A stretch of 64,000 bases of DNA from Archangium gephyra. GTDB lineage: Bacteria; Myxococcota; Myxococcia; Myxococcales; Myxococcaceae. The notes beneath the pieces were generated by a model. It worked only from the letters and a program-made list of their open reading frames with translations, was not told where the DNA came from and ran no database searches. Numbering within the stretch: the first letter of the stretch is position 1; each line of letters starts with the position of its first letter. The stretch lies in contig NZ_CP011509.1 in the NCBI RefSeq assembly GCF_001027285.1, forward strand, positions 7,278,501-7,342,500, written 5' to 3'. Shown here in pieces: positions 41,077 to 49,162 of the stretch. A program made the translations under genes and the position numbers.

Positions 41077-41897
41077 GCGACCAGCGCATCTTCATCACCG
41101 GCGGCGCCAGCGGGCTCGGGCAGGCCATCGCCCTGCGCTACGCCCGCGCGGGCTGGCGGGTCTGCATCGCCGACGTCAACGACACCCGGGGCGCGGAGAC
41201 CCTCAAGACCCTCTCCTCCCTCACCCAGCATGCGCACTACCTGCGCTGTGATGTGACCCGCGAGGAGGACCTGCGCGCGGCCTCCGAGTGGCTCGCCTCG
41301 AACTGGGGCGGCGTCGACGTGGTGGTCAACAACGCCGGTGTCGCGCAGGCCGGCGCCATCGAGGAGGTCTCGCTCGATGACTGGCAGTGGATCATCGACA
41401 TCAACCTCCTGGGCGTCGTGCGCGGCTGCAAGGTCTTCACGCCGCTGTTCAAGCGCCAGGGCCATGGCCACTTCGTCAACGTCGCCTCCATGGCCGGTCT
41501 GCTCGATGTCCCGATGATGAGCAGCTACAACGCGACCAAGGCCGCCGTCGTCTCCCTCTCGGAGACGCTGCACAACGAGCTCGCGGACAATCACATCGGC
41601 GTCAGCGTCGTCTGCCCGTCCTTCTTCAAGACCAACCTCACCGAGTCCCTGCGGACCTCCAACGCCGGGCTGCGGACGGTCATGGGCAAGCTGCTCGAGC
41701 GCTCGCCCATCACCGCGGACGACATCGCCGATCAGATCTTCCGGGCCGTCGCCCGGCGCGACTTCTACATCCTCCCCCACTCCGAGGGCCGCCAGGCCTG
41801 GCTGATGAAGCGGCTGCTCCCTCGCAACCTCTACGCCTCGGTGATTCGCAACCGCACCCGCCGGATGCGCGGGCACGGAGGCGCGCCGCAGGCATGA
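41073..41897 (+). CDS. Short-chain dehydrogenase/reductase
   Basis: 274 residues. TGGASGLGQ, NNAG, Ser in VNVASMAGL, and YNATK give a complete SDR active site. The basic C-terminal tail (RNRTRRMRG) could touch the CoA phosphates. The start overlaps the dehydrogenase stop (ATGA) and its stop overlaps the kinase start, so the three are translated together. By analogy with LvaD it may reduce a 4-oxoacyl-CoA to the 4-hydroxy form (inference). Confidence 0.9.
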   Translation: MSDQRIFITGGASGLGQAIALRYARAGWRVCIADVNDTRGAETLKTLSSLTQHAHYLRCDVTREEDLRAASEWLASNWGGVDVVVNNAGVAQAGAIEEVSLDDWQWIIDINLLGVVRGCKVFTPLFKRQGHGHFVNVASMAGLLDVPMMSSYNATKAAVVSLSETLHNELADNHIGVSVVCPSFFKTNLTESLRTSNAGLRTVMGKLLERSPITADDIADQIFRAVARRDFYILPHSEGRQAWLMKRLLPRNLYASVIRNRTRRMRGHGGAPQA

Positions 41898-42970
41898 CTC
41901 CCGCTCTCGATGAGGCCAGGGCCGTACGCGCGGGTGAGGAGCTCGACCTCCCCGCCGTGGATGCCTGGCTCAAGGCCCAGGTGCCCACGCTGGAGGGCAC
42001 CCCCAAGGTCACCCAGTACGCGGGGGGCGCCTCCAACTGGACGTACCGCCTCGAGTACTCAAACCGGGACCTCATCCTGCGGCGGCCCCCCGCGGGCACC
42101 AAGGCGAAGTCAGCGCACGACATGGCGCGCGAGTACACGGTGCAGAAGGCGCTCAAGCCCGTCTACCCCGCCGTGCCCACCATGATCGGCCTGTGCCAGG
42201 ACCCGGCCGTCATCGGCGCCGACTTCTACGTCATGGAGCGCATCCCCGGCCTCATCCTCCGCTCGCGCCTGCCTCGAGGGCTCCAGCTGGACGCGGCGCA
42301 GACCCGGCAGCTGTGCCTCAACGTCATCGACAAGCTCATCGAGTTGCACCGGGTGGACTACCGCGCCGTGGGGCTCGAGTCGATCGGCAAGGGCACCGGC
42401 TACCCCCGGCGGCAGATCGAGGGCTGGTCGGATCGCTACGAGAAGGCCCGCACCTGGAACGTCCCCAGCTTCCGCTTCGTGCGCGACTGGCTCGCGGCCC
42501 ACATCCCCGACGACGTCTCCACCTGCGTCATCCACAACGACTGGCGCTTCGACAACGTGGTGCTCCACCCCGAGCGTCCCACCGAGGTCATCGGCGTGCT
42601 CGACTGGGAGATGGCCACGCTGGGAGATCCGTTGATGGACCTCGGCAACACCCTCGCCTACTGGGTGCACGCCGATGATCCCTGGCTGATGCGCATCACC
42701 CGCCGCCAGCCCACGCACCTGCCCGGCATGCTCCGGCGCGAGGAGGTCGTCGCCTACTACCTCGAGCGCACCGGGCTGAAGCCGGCCAACCAGGCCTTCT
42801 ACGAGGTCTACGGCCTGTTCCGCCTCGCCGTCATCGCCCAGCAGATCTACTACCGCTACCACCACAAGCAGACGCGCAACCCGGCGTTCAAGAACTTCTG
42901 GATCCTCATCAACTACTTCGACTGGCGTTGCCGGGGCATCATCAAGAAGGCGTCTCGAAGCGCTCGCTGA
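41894..42970 (+). CDS. APH-type phosphotransferase (LvaA-like kinase)
   Basis: 358 residues, a paralogue of the kinase at 31693. YAGGASNWTYRL, LILRRPP, YVMERIPG, HNDWRFDNV (catalytic HxD and Asn) and DWEMATLGDPLMD are all present, so it should be active. Likely phosphorylates the hydroxyl of a hydroxyacyl-CoA for elimination by the dehydrogenase of this operon (known chemistry for LvaA and ACAD10/11; inferred here). Last gene of the operon, followed by a hairpin. Confidence 0.88.
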   Translation: MTPALDEARAVRAGEELDLPAVDAWLKAQVPTLEGTPKVTQYAGGASNWTYRLEYSNRDLILRRPPAGTKAKSAHDMAREYTVQKALKPVYPAVPTMIGLCQDPAVIGADFYVMERIPGLILRSRLPRGLQLDAAQTRQLCLNVIDKLIELHRVDYRAVGLESIGKGTGYPRRQIEGWSDRYEKARTWNVPSFRFVRDWLAAHIPDDVSTCVIHNDWRFDNVVLHPERPTEVIGVLDWEMATLGDPLMDLGNTLAYWVHADDPWLMRITRRQPTHLPGMLRREEVVAYYLERTGLKPANQAFYEVYGLFRLAVIAQQIYYRYHHKQTRNPAFKNFWILINYFDWRCRGIIKKASRSAR

Positions 42971-42977
42971 CACGTCA

Positions 42978-42996
42978 ACGCGCCCGGCTGGCGCGT
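42978..42996. terminator. Probable operon terminator hairpin
   Basis: ACGCGCC (42978-42984) pairs with GGCGCGT (42990-42996), loop CGGCT. It starts eight bases after the kinase stop. No T-run follows. The rest of the 42997-43232 gap holds nothing I recognise. Confidence 0.45.
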
Positions 42997-43232
42997 CAGC
43001 CGGTAGGTCAGCGGGGGCCCTCGCATCCGCTCCTGGCACCCGAGGCCCGTCTTCTCGCGGGGTTCCACGCGGGACCGCGCTGGCCCCGTTTGTGCTCATA
43101 GGGGGGCCCAATGATGAAAACAGGACTTTGCGCTCGGAGTGCTCCTGGTAGTAGACGCTGCGTCCTATCCGCGGCCGAGAGCGCTCGTCCTCCCAGCCGC
43201 CGCTGAAGTCCCCCACATTCCGCGAGTCCGCC

Positions 43233-44255
43233 GTGCTTCCAGCCCACGCACTTCTTTCCGCCTTCCTGACGTTCCAGACGCCCGCTCCGGCGCAGCCCGC
43301 CACTCCGGCGCAGCCCTCCACTTCGGAGCAATCCGCCGATCGCGCCGCGGCCTCCGCCGAGCGCGCCGCCGCCGCCGCCGAGCGCGCCGCCGAGGCCAAT
43401 GCCCGCATGGCCGAGGCCATCGAGAGCCTCGCCCGCGGTATCGCCCGTACGGCGCCCGCCGAGCAGCCCCCGGCCGAGCAGCCCCCGGCCGAGCAGAAAC
43501 CCGAGACCGCCGCCGAGAAGAAGGAAGCCGCGAAGAAGGACGTCTGGGACGTCACGGTGGGCCTGGGCCTCATCTTCATCACCGGCAATGCCTCCACCGT
43601 CACGTTCAACGGGCTGGTCGCGGCGGAGCGCAAGACGGAAAACTGGATCTACTCCGTCACGGCCTCGGGCGTTTACGGTGAGAGCCGTCCCCCCGGGCTG
43701 GAGGGAGAGGTGGTGACGGTGTCGCAGGTGACGGCGCTCAACGCGGCCCTGCAGCTGCGCGGAGACCGCCGCTTCACCCAGAAGATCAGCGGCTACCTGC
43801 TGGGTGCCGTGGACGCGGACCACGTGAAGAGCGTGGAGTTCCGCGGCGCTGGCGAGGCGGGACTCGGCATCATCTGGCTGGACACGAAGCGCTCGGACGG
43901 AGGCGATGCCTTCCTGCGCACGGACCTGGCCTTCCGCTACGCCCGCGAGACGCGCTTCCAGTACTACCCCTCACGCACGGATCTGCCGGACGTGGCGCTC
44001 AGCGGCCCCCGCTTCGGCGCGGCCTTCCGTTACGGGATCGCCAAGGACGTCGCGTTCCTGGAGGAGTTGAGCGTACTGCCCAGCCTCATCGAGGGCTCGC
44101 GCCTGGTCATCAACAGCCAGACGCAGCTGTCCGTGCGGCTGACGCAGACGCTGTCGATCGCCACCACCTTCCTCTTCCTGTACGACAGCGAGCCGGCCCA
44201 GGGGAAGCTGCCCACCGACACCTCGCTGTCGGTGAGCGCCGCGATCAGCTTCTAG
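43233..44255 (+). CDS. DUF481-type outer-membrane protein
   Basis: 340 residues. A short signal-like N-terminus precedes an Ala/Glu-rich coiled coil (about 30-75: ADRAAASAERAAAAAERAAE), a PPAEQ repeat linker, and a beta-barrel domain (VTVGLGLIFITGNASTVTFNG...) ending in Phe (SVSAAISF), as outer-membrane barrels do. The DUF481 pattern with a periplasmic coiled-coil arm suggests a barrel tethered to the wall or another protein. GTG 43233 is the start in frame. Function unknown. Confidence 0.78.
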   Translation: MLPAHALLSAFLTFQTPAPAQPATPAQPSTSEQSADRAAASAERAAAAAERAAEANARMAEAIESLARGIARTAPAEQPPAEQPPAEQKPETAAEKKEAAKKDVWDVTVGLGLIFITGNASTVTFNGLVAAERKTENWIYSVTASGVYGESRPPGLEGEVVTVSQVTALNAALQLRGDRRFTQKISGYLLGAVDADHVKSVEFRGAGEAGLGIIWLDTKRSDGGDAFLRTDLAFRYARETRFQYYPSRTDLPDVALSGPRFGAAFRYGIAKDVAFLEELSVLPSLIEGSRLVINSQTQLSVRLTQTLSIATTFLFLYDSEPAQGKLPTDTSLSVSAAISF

Positions 44256-44264
44256 GCGCTCCGC

Positions 44265-45227
44265 TCAACCCTCGGTGCCGCGGTACCACGCCACCAGTCT
44301 GGCGAGCCCCTCCTCCAGCGGCACCGAGGGGCGGAAGCCCGTCTCGCGCTCCAGCGCCGTCACGTCCGCGCACGTCACGGGCAGCTCGCCCGGCTGCGCG
44401 GACCGCAGCTCCACCCAGGCCTTCGTCCCCAGCTGTTCCTCCAGCAGGTCCACGAAGCGCGCCATCGTCACCGGCGTGCCCCGCCCCACGTTGAGCACCC
44501 GGTACGGCGGCGCCCCCGCGGGCGGCTTGTCCAGCAGCCGCACCAGCGCCTCCACCACGTCGTCCACGTAGGTGAAGTCGCGCTGCATCCTCCCCTCGCC
44601 ATTGAGCACGATGGAGCGGCCCTCCAGCATCGCCCGGAGGAACAGCATCGGCGCCATGTCCGGCCGGCCCCACGGGCCATACACGGTGAACAGCCGCAGC
44701 CCCGTCACCGGCAGCCCGTACTGGTGGCTGTACACGTGCGCCATCAGCTCGTCCGCGCGCTTCGTCGCCGCGTACAGGCTCAGCGGGTGATCCGCCGGCG
44801 AGCTCTCGGCGAAGGGCACCGGCGTGCCCGCCCCGTACACCGAGCTCGAGGAGGCGAACACCAGGTGCTCCACCTTCGCCAGCCGGCACAGCTCCAACAC
44901 CTGCAGGAAGCCCGAGACGTTCGTCTCCGCGTAGTCCGGCGCTTCCGACGGCAGCGCCCGCACGCCCACCCTCGCCGCCAGGTGCACCACGCGCTCGGGC
45001 TTCGCCCCGTCGAAGAGCTCCCGGCAGGCCTTCACGTCCCGGATGTCCATCCGGTGGAAGCCGAAGTTCGGCGCCGCCTTCAGCCTCGACAGCCGCGTTG
45101 CCTTCAGCGTCACGTCTCCCGACGTGTCCAGGTTGTCTACTCCAATGATCGTGTCCCCACGCGCGAGCAACCGCTCACACACGTGGTACCCGATGAAGCC
45201 CGCTGCGCCCGTGACGAGCACCTTCAT
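44265..45227 (-). CDS. NAD-dependent sugar-nucleotide epimerase
   Basis: 320 residues, extended SDR of the UDP-glucuronate/UDP-glucose 4-epimerase group. VTGAAGFIGYHV nucleotide loop, VVHLAARVGVR, Ser in FASSSSVYG, and YAATK with the Tyr/Lys pair. RLFTVYGPWGRPDMAP is typical of UDP-glucuronate 4-epimerase. Last gene of the minus-strand train; the hairpin repeat lies between it and the FAD gene. Probably supplies a sugar nucleotide for a surface glycan made with the two glycosyltransferases upstream. Confidence 0.9.
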   Translation of the reverse strand: MKVLVTGAAGFIGYHVCERLLARGDTIIGVDNLDTSGDVTLKATRLSRLKAAPNFGFHRMDIRDVKACRELFDGAKPERVVHLAARVGVRALPSEAPDYAETNVSGFLQVLELCRLAKVEHLVFASSSSVYGAGTPVPFAESSPADHPLSLYAATKRADELMAHVYSHQYGLPVTGLRLFTVYGPWGRPDMAPMLFLRAMLEGRSIVLNGEGRMQRDFTYVDDVVEALVRLLDKPPAGAPPYRVLNVGRGTPVTMARFVDLLEEQLGTKAWVELRSAQPGELPVTCADVTALERETGFRPSVPLEEGLARLVAWYRGTEG

Positions 45228-45275
45228 GACCCGACTCCCACTTCGCGATCCAGGACCCCGGAACTGCTCTGGGAA

Positions 45276-45309
45276 GATCCTCACCCGGGCCTCGCCCAGA
45301 GGCAGGGGG
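45276..45309. repeat. Dispersed hairpin repeat, degenerate copy 5
   Basis: ATCCTCACCCGGGCCTCGCCC-AGA-GGCAGGGGG. The layout is that of the family but both arms carry changes. It lies in the only sizeable gap (95 bases) in the minus-strand train. Confidence 0.55.
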
Positions 45310-45322
45310 ACATAGCACCGAG

Positions 45323-46681
45323 TCAGTCCTCGATCTGTGTTTCGAGAAATGGTTTCTGCAGGCCGCGCCAGACTCGGGAACTCGCGCCTTCCGAGACCAC
45401 TCGCCCTACCGCCAGACCCGCGGCGCACGCGTGGTGCACGTTGTCATGCACGAACAGCGCGCTGCGTCCCACCGGGTAGAGTCCCTCCACCCGACTCAAT
45501 TCGTTCAATGCCCGCTCGCGCGCCACCGCGAAGCCCTTGCGGTACAGGGGATAGGCCGCTGCCATGCGCCGCACTCGGGCGCCCAGCACCTCCACGCCCG
45601 CCAGCCCCGTCCGCTCCAGTGCCGGGCGCACCCGCTCCGTGAGCTCCTCCGGCGACGCCCGCCAGATGCCGTCTCCCACCGCGCACGGCAGATCGAAGCC
45701 CACCACCGTCCGGCCCGCGGGCCCCGCGCCGCCCAGGAAGTTCCTCGCCTCGAAGAGCCGGTTGGCCGGGAGCCGCTCGTCCGCGAAGTAGTGCACGTCC
45801 TGCGGTGTGCCGCGCTGTGTCGCGAGCGCCAGGTACAGCAGCGTCAGGGCCCGGTAGCCCAGGCCCTCGGCCGCCTCGGGACGCCCCGTCCACTCGCACA
45901 ACAGCGGCAGCGGCACCGTGGCCACCACCGACTCCGCCGGCAGCTCCCGCCCCGCCACCACCACCGCCCTCACCCGCCCGCGCTCCAGCACCAGTCCCTG
46001 GGCCGCCGCGCCACAGCGCACCTCGCCCCCGGCCCGGCGGATGCCTTCCGCGAGGCCCTCGGCCAGCGCGCCCACGCCGCCCTCCGGGTAGAAGTAGCGC
46101 CGCCCCGCGGACGCGCCTCCGCGCCCGAGCGCCGCGCGTACCACCGCCAGTGGGCCGCCCTTCTGCACCCGCGCCCGCCCGAGCGAGGCATCCAGTTCCT
46201 CCGGCGCCAGGCCCCACACCTTCCTCGCCGCGGGCCCGTACAGCACCTGGGCCGCGTGCCGTCCCAGCCGACGCGCCGCCTCCGCTCCGAAGTGGTTGCC
46301 CTCCGGTGGGCGCAGCCGCGCCATCACCGCGGACAGCCCGTGCCTCGCCACCTCGGTGAGCCCCAGGCCTCGCGCGAGGCCGAGCAGCGACAGCGGATAC
46401 GGCAGCCGCCTCCCGCCCACGTGCACCATGCCGCTGCGCGCCCTCACCTGCAGCGCGGCGCCCAGGGCCTCGCGGTAGAGCGCCAGCACCTCCGGCCCCG
46501 CCGCCTGGTGCAGCCGGTGCGGGCCGTAGTCCACCTTGAAGCCCGCGAAGTCGAACGAGCCCGACAGTCCGCCCACCTGCTCGGCCGCCTCGAGCACCAC
46601 CACCCGCTTCCCGGCCCGGACGAGCGCATGCGCCGCGGCCAGTCCCGAGGGCCCCGCGCCGATGACCACCGTCGCGCTCAC
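45323..46681 (-). CDS. FAD-dependent amine-oxidase-like oxidoreductase
   Basis: 452 residues. N-terminal dinucleotide loop VIGAGPSGLAAAHAL and VVVLEAAEQVGGL (ribose-binding Glu), with the C-terminal FAD stretch near HHACAAGLAVGR. The family includes protoporphyrinogen oxidase and UDP-galactopyranose-mutase-like enzymes, and such genes are common in glycan clusters. GTG 46681 overlaps the glycosyltransferase stop (GTGA). Substrate unknown. Confidence 0.85.
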   Translation of the reverse strand: MSATVVIGAGPSGLAAAHALVRAGKRVVVLEAAEQVGGLSGSFDFAGFKVDYGPHRLHQAAGPEVLALYREALGAALQVRARSGMVHVGGRRLPYPLSLLGLARGLGLTEVARHGLSAVMARLRPPEGNHFGAEAARRLGRHAAQVLYGPAARKVWGLAPEELDASLGRARVQKGGPLAVVRAALGRGGASAGRRYFYPEGGVGALAEGLAEGIRRAGGEVRCGAAAQGLVLERGRVRAVVVAGRELPAESVVATVPLPLLCEWTGRPEAAEGLGYRALTLLYLALATQRGTPQDVHYFADERLPANRLFEARNFLGGAGPAGRTVVGFDLPCAVGDGIWRASPEELTERVRPALERTGLAGVEVLGARVRRMAAAYPLYRKGFAVARERALNELSRVEGLYPVGRSALFVHDNVHHACAAGLAVGRVVSEGASSRVWRGLQKPFLETQIED

Positions 46682-47403
46682 CCCGTGCCTCCCACCGCCG
46701 GCAACTCCAGCGCCGCGAGCCTCCTCGGCGCCCGGCCCTCGCGCAGCCAGCCGATGCCTCGCGCCACCGTGCGGCCCATCAACCACGTGTCCCGCACCGG
46801 GCGCCACTTCGAGCGGCCTACGCGCGCGTGGTAGTCGATGGGCAGGAAGACGATGGGATCTCCCGCCGCCGCCAGCGCCAGCGTCAGCGTCGTGGTGAGC
46901 GAGAAGCGATCCGGCAGCACCGGCGCGAGCGACAGCAGGTCCGCCGTGCGCAGCACCCGCAGGCCCGAGTTGAGATCCGGCGCCTCGAAGCCGCCCAGCC
47001 ACCGCACCGCGCCCCGGAAGAGCGCCTTCACCGCCGAGCGCGCGAAGGGCTCGGAGGCTCCAAGCTTCGGCCGCGCGCCAATCGCCTGCCTCGCGCCGCC
47101 ACGCACCGCCGAGAGCAGCTGGGGCAGCGCCGCTTCCGGGTACGTCCCGTCCGCGTCGATGAGCGCCAGCAGCGAGCCGTGTGCCTGGGCGGCCCCGGCC
47201 TTGATCGCCGCGCCGTAGCCCACCCCGGTCAACGTCAGCACCCGCGCTCCGGCCTCGCGCGCCACCGCGCCCGTGCCGTCCCGCGAGCCGTCGTCCACCA
47301 CGAGGAGCTCGTGCGCCTCCCCCGCCAGTGCCGCGCCCACCCGCCGCACCACTCCGGCGATGGCGCCCACCTCATCGCGCGCGGGGATGACGACGCTGAT
47401 CAT
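46678..47403 (-). CDS. Family 2 glycosyltransferase
   Basis: 241 residues. GT-A fold: VVIPARDEVGAI, LLVVDDGSRDGT, and the DAD metal motif in LIDADGTYPE. No C-terminal membrane segments of the DPM type are seen. Likely transfers a sugar to a lipid carrier or acceptor at the inner face of the membrane. It overlaps both neighbours by 4 bases (ATGA and GTGA). Confidence 0.9.
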   Translation of the reverse strand: MISVVIPARDEVGAIAGVVRRVGAALAGEAHELLVVDDGSRDGTGAVAREAGARVLTLTGVGYGAAIKAGAAQAHGSLLALIDADGTYPEAALPQLLSAVRGGARQAIGARPKLGASEPFARSAVKALFRGAVRWLGGFEAPDLNSGLRVLRTADLLSLAPVLPDRFSLTTTLTLALAAAGDPIVFLPIDYHARVGRSKWRPVRDTWLMGRTVARGIGWLREGRAPRRLAALELPAVGGTG

Positions 47404-48017
47404 CCCGGCGCCACCTCCGACGAGGCTGGCACCGGCCGCCACATCTCCCACAGCGGCCACACCAGCATCGGCAACCACCCCACCGCCGCGCCCACCACCG
47501 ACACCGGCATCAGCCAGCCCCACTGCGGCCCCACGAAGCGCACCAGCAGCGGCGCCAGCAGGTGCACGAACGTCGCCACCGAGGCCAGCGTGATGACGCC
47601 CACCTTCAGCCGCACGGACAGCGCCGTCAGCATGAACAGGTGCCCGACGATCAGCAGCACCACCGGCACCGTGAACAGGTGGAAGTGGAACGTCTCCATC
47701 ACCTGCCGCGCGGGCTTCTCCAGCCGCATGGGCGCTACGGCCGCCGTCTCTCCGGGCAGCTCCAACGCCGGTCCATCCGGAGGCAACTCCAGCGCCGGGC
47801 CTCCCGCCGCGTCCACCCCGGGCGCGGTCGCGGCTTGCGCGGCACCACCCCGGTAGTACTCCACGGTGCTCCGCCCGGACAGACCTCCGAACGAGTCCGC
47901 GTACAGCCACACCGAGGACACGAAGCCCAGCACCAGGAACAGCAGGAACCCGGTGTAGAGGACGCGCGCCTCGAGCGACAGGCGGGTGATGGGAAACGGC
48001 CGGGCGAACTGACGCAC
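47400..48017 (-). CDS. Membrane protein of the flavin cluster, possible electron-transfer subunit
   Basis: 205 residues. One N-terminal membrane segment (about 20-42), a periplasmic Pro/Gly/Ala loop (about 45-105), then about three further segments. ETFHFHLFTVPVVLLIVGHLF carries three His at the start and end of one helix, placed where haem or quinone ligands could sit (inference). No family recognised. It starts eight bases after the FMN-binding gene and overlaps the GT2 by 4 bases, so it is made with both. Confidence 0.65.
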   Translation of the reverse strand: MRQFARPFPITRLSLEARVLYTGFLLFLVLGFVSSVWLYADSFGGLSGRSTVEYYRGGAAQAATAPGVDAAGGPALELPPDGPALELPGETAAVAPMRLEKPARQVMETFHFHLFTVPVVLLIVGHLFMLTALSVRLKVGVITLASVATFVHLLAPLLVRFVGPQWGWLMPVSVVGAAVGWLPMLVWPLWEMWRPVPASSEVAPG

Positions 48018-48024
48018 GAGAAGG

Positions 48025-48615
48025 CTACCCCTTGGGCGTACCCAGATCGGGCTTGAGAATGAGCTCGTCCAGCAGCACGAGCGCGCGGCGCACCCCCATG
48101 GCCATCGACCTCGACGAGATGGTCGCTCCCGTCACCACGTCGACGTCCACCCCCGCCCGCACCGGATCCTTCGCCGTCTTCCCCTGGAACTGGCGGCGGA
48201 AGCGCGCGTCGGTGATCTCCTGGCCGTACGACTCCCGGTACACCATCACCTCGTGACGCTCGACCACGCCCTCGGGCGACAGCTTCACCGCGAAGGTGAT
48301 CTGCTCGTGCTGGCCCAGCTCCTCGTCGATGATGGCGTAGCCGTCCACGTGCTCGCCCGTGGTGGCCACGAAGATGACGTACTCGGGCTTCGCCGGCTTG
48401 TAGCCAAGCCGCCCCTGCACCGCGGCCAGCTCGGGGGGACCGAGCTTCACCTTGCGGTAGGTGACGCGCTGGCTCTTGGGGAAGAACTCCTTGAGCACCT
48501 GCGGCGTCGTGAAGAACGTGCCCGCCGCCCGCGCGGGCAGCGATGCCCCGAGCCACAACCCCACCAGCAGCACCAGCGCGAAGTGCTTCACCATCATTCC
48601 CCTTACCACGCTCAT
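48025..48615 (-). CDS. FMN-binding domain protein (flavinylation target)
   Basis: 196 residues. Signal peptide (about 8-30, ending ARA), then an FMN-binding domain like that of RnfG/NqrC. DVVTGATISSRSM carries the T-G-A-T/S flavinylation motif, whose Thr takes FMN by phosphoester from ApbE; apbE is divergent at the head of this train. This makes it a periplasmic flavin electron carrier. GTG/ATG choices: 48615 overlaps the lipoprotein stop (ATGA); ATG 48594 near an AAGGGG site is an alternative. Confidence 0.85.
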   Translation of the reverse strand: MSVVRGMMVKHFALVLLVGLWLGASLPARAAGTFFTTPQVLKEFFPKSQRVTYRKVKLGPPELAAVQGRLGYKPAKPEYVIFVATTGEHVDGYAIIDEELGQHEQITFAVKLSPEGVVERHEVMVYRESYGQEITDARFRRQFQGKTAKDPVRAGVDVDVVTGATISSRSMAMGVRRALVLLDELILKPDLGTPKG

Positions 48616-49148
48616 GGCAGCTCCCGAACCGCCTGGATGACGGCCTGCCTGACGTGCGAGCGCCAGTCCGTCCGGGCGCGATAGAGATTCTGCGACGTCG
48701 CGCTCCGGCGATCGTCGCTCGACAGGACCCGGCCATCCGGGCCCACCATCATCGACTCCAGCTCGATCTCGGCGCGCCCGAGCGGCTGCATCGCCGACAG
48801 ATCCAACCGCGTCAGCACCAGCACCACCGCCGCCTCCGCGCGGTACTCGCGCGCCAGGGCCGCGGCCTGCTCCACCGTGGGCGCCGCCCCCGCCGTCAGC
48901 TCCACGCCCAGCACCTCGTAGCCTCGGGTGCGCAGGGCCTCGGCGCCTTCCCGGGCCACCACGTCACGCGGATTCTCCGAGCCAAACACGTCTCCGGTGA
49001 ACCCTCTCGGCGCGGGCCTGGGCACCACCGACGCGCCCACCACCACCACCCGCGACGGAGCCCCTTCCGGACGCACGGCCTTCCCGCCACAGGCGGCGGC
49101 GAGCAACACACTGGCGGCAATACGGGTGGTGAGCAGCAAGGCGCGCAT
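48612..49148 (-). CDS. Lipoprotein of unknown function
   Basis: 178 residues with lipobox LLAAAC (Cys20). The mature part alternates strands and helices (VVVVGASVV, REGAEALRTRGYEVLGVEL, AEAAVVLVLTRLDL), a pattern seen in outer-membrane lipoproteins of the GNA1162/TolB-N type. No firm family. It sits between the barrel and FMN-binding genes, overlapping the latter. Confidence 0.68.
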   Translation of the reverse strand: MRALLLTTRIAASVLLAAACGGKAVRPEGAPSRVVVVGASVVPRPAPRGFTGDVFGSENPRDVVAREGAEALRTRGYEVLGVELTAGAAPTVEQAAALAREYRAEAAVVLVLTRLDLSAMQPLGRAEIELESMMVGPDGRVLSSDDRRSATSQNLYRARTDWRSHVRQAVIQAVRELP

Positions 49149-49162
49149 CGGTTCTCCGGCTC

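Noticed and set aside
42997-43232. A possible tRNA or small RNA in the gap after the kinase gene.
   Set aside because: The hairpins do not form a cloverleaf, and there is no CCA-ended acceptor or anticodon loop.
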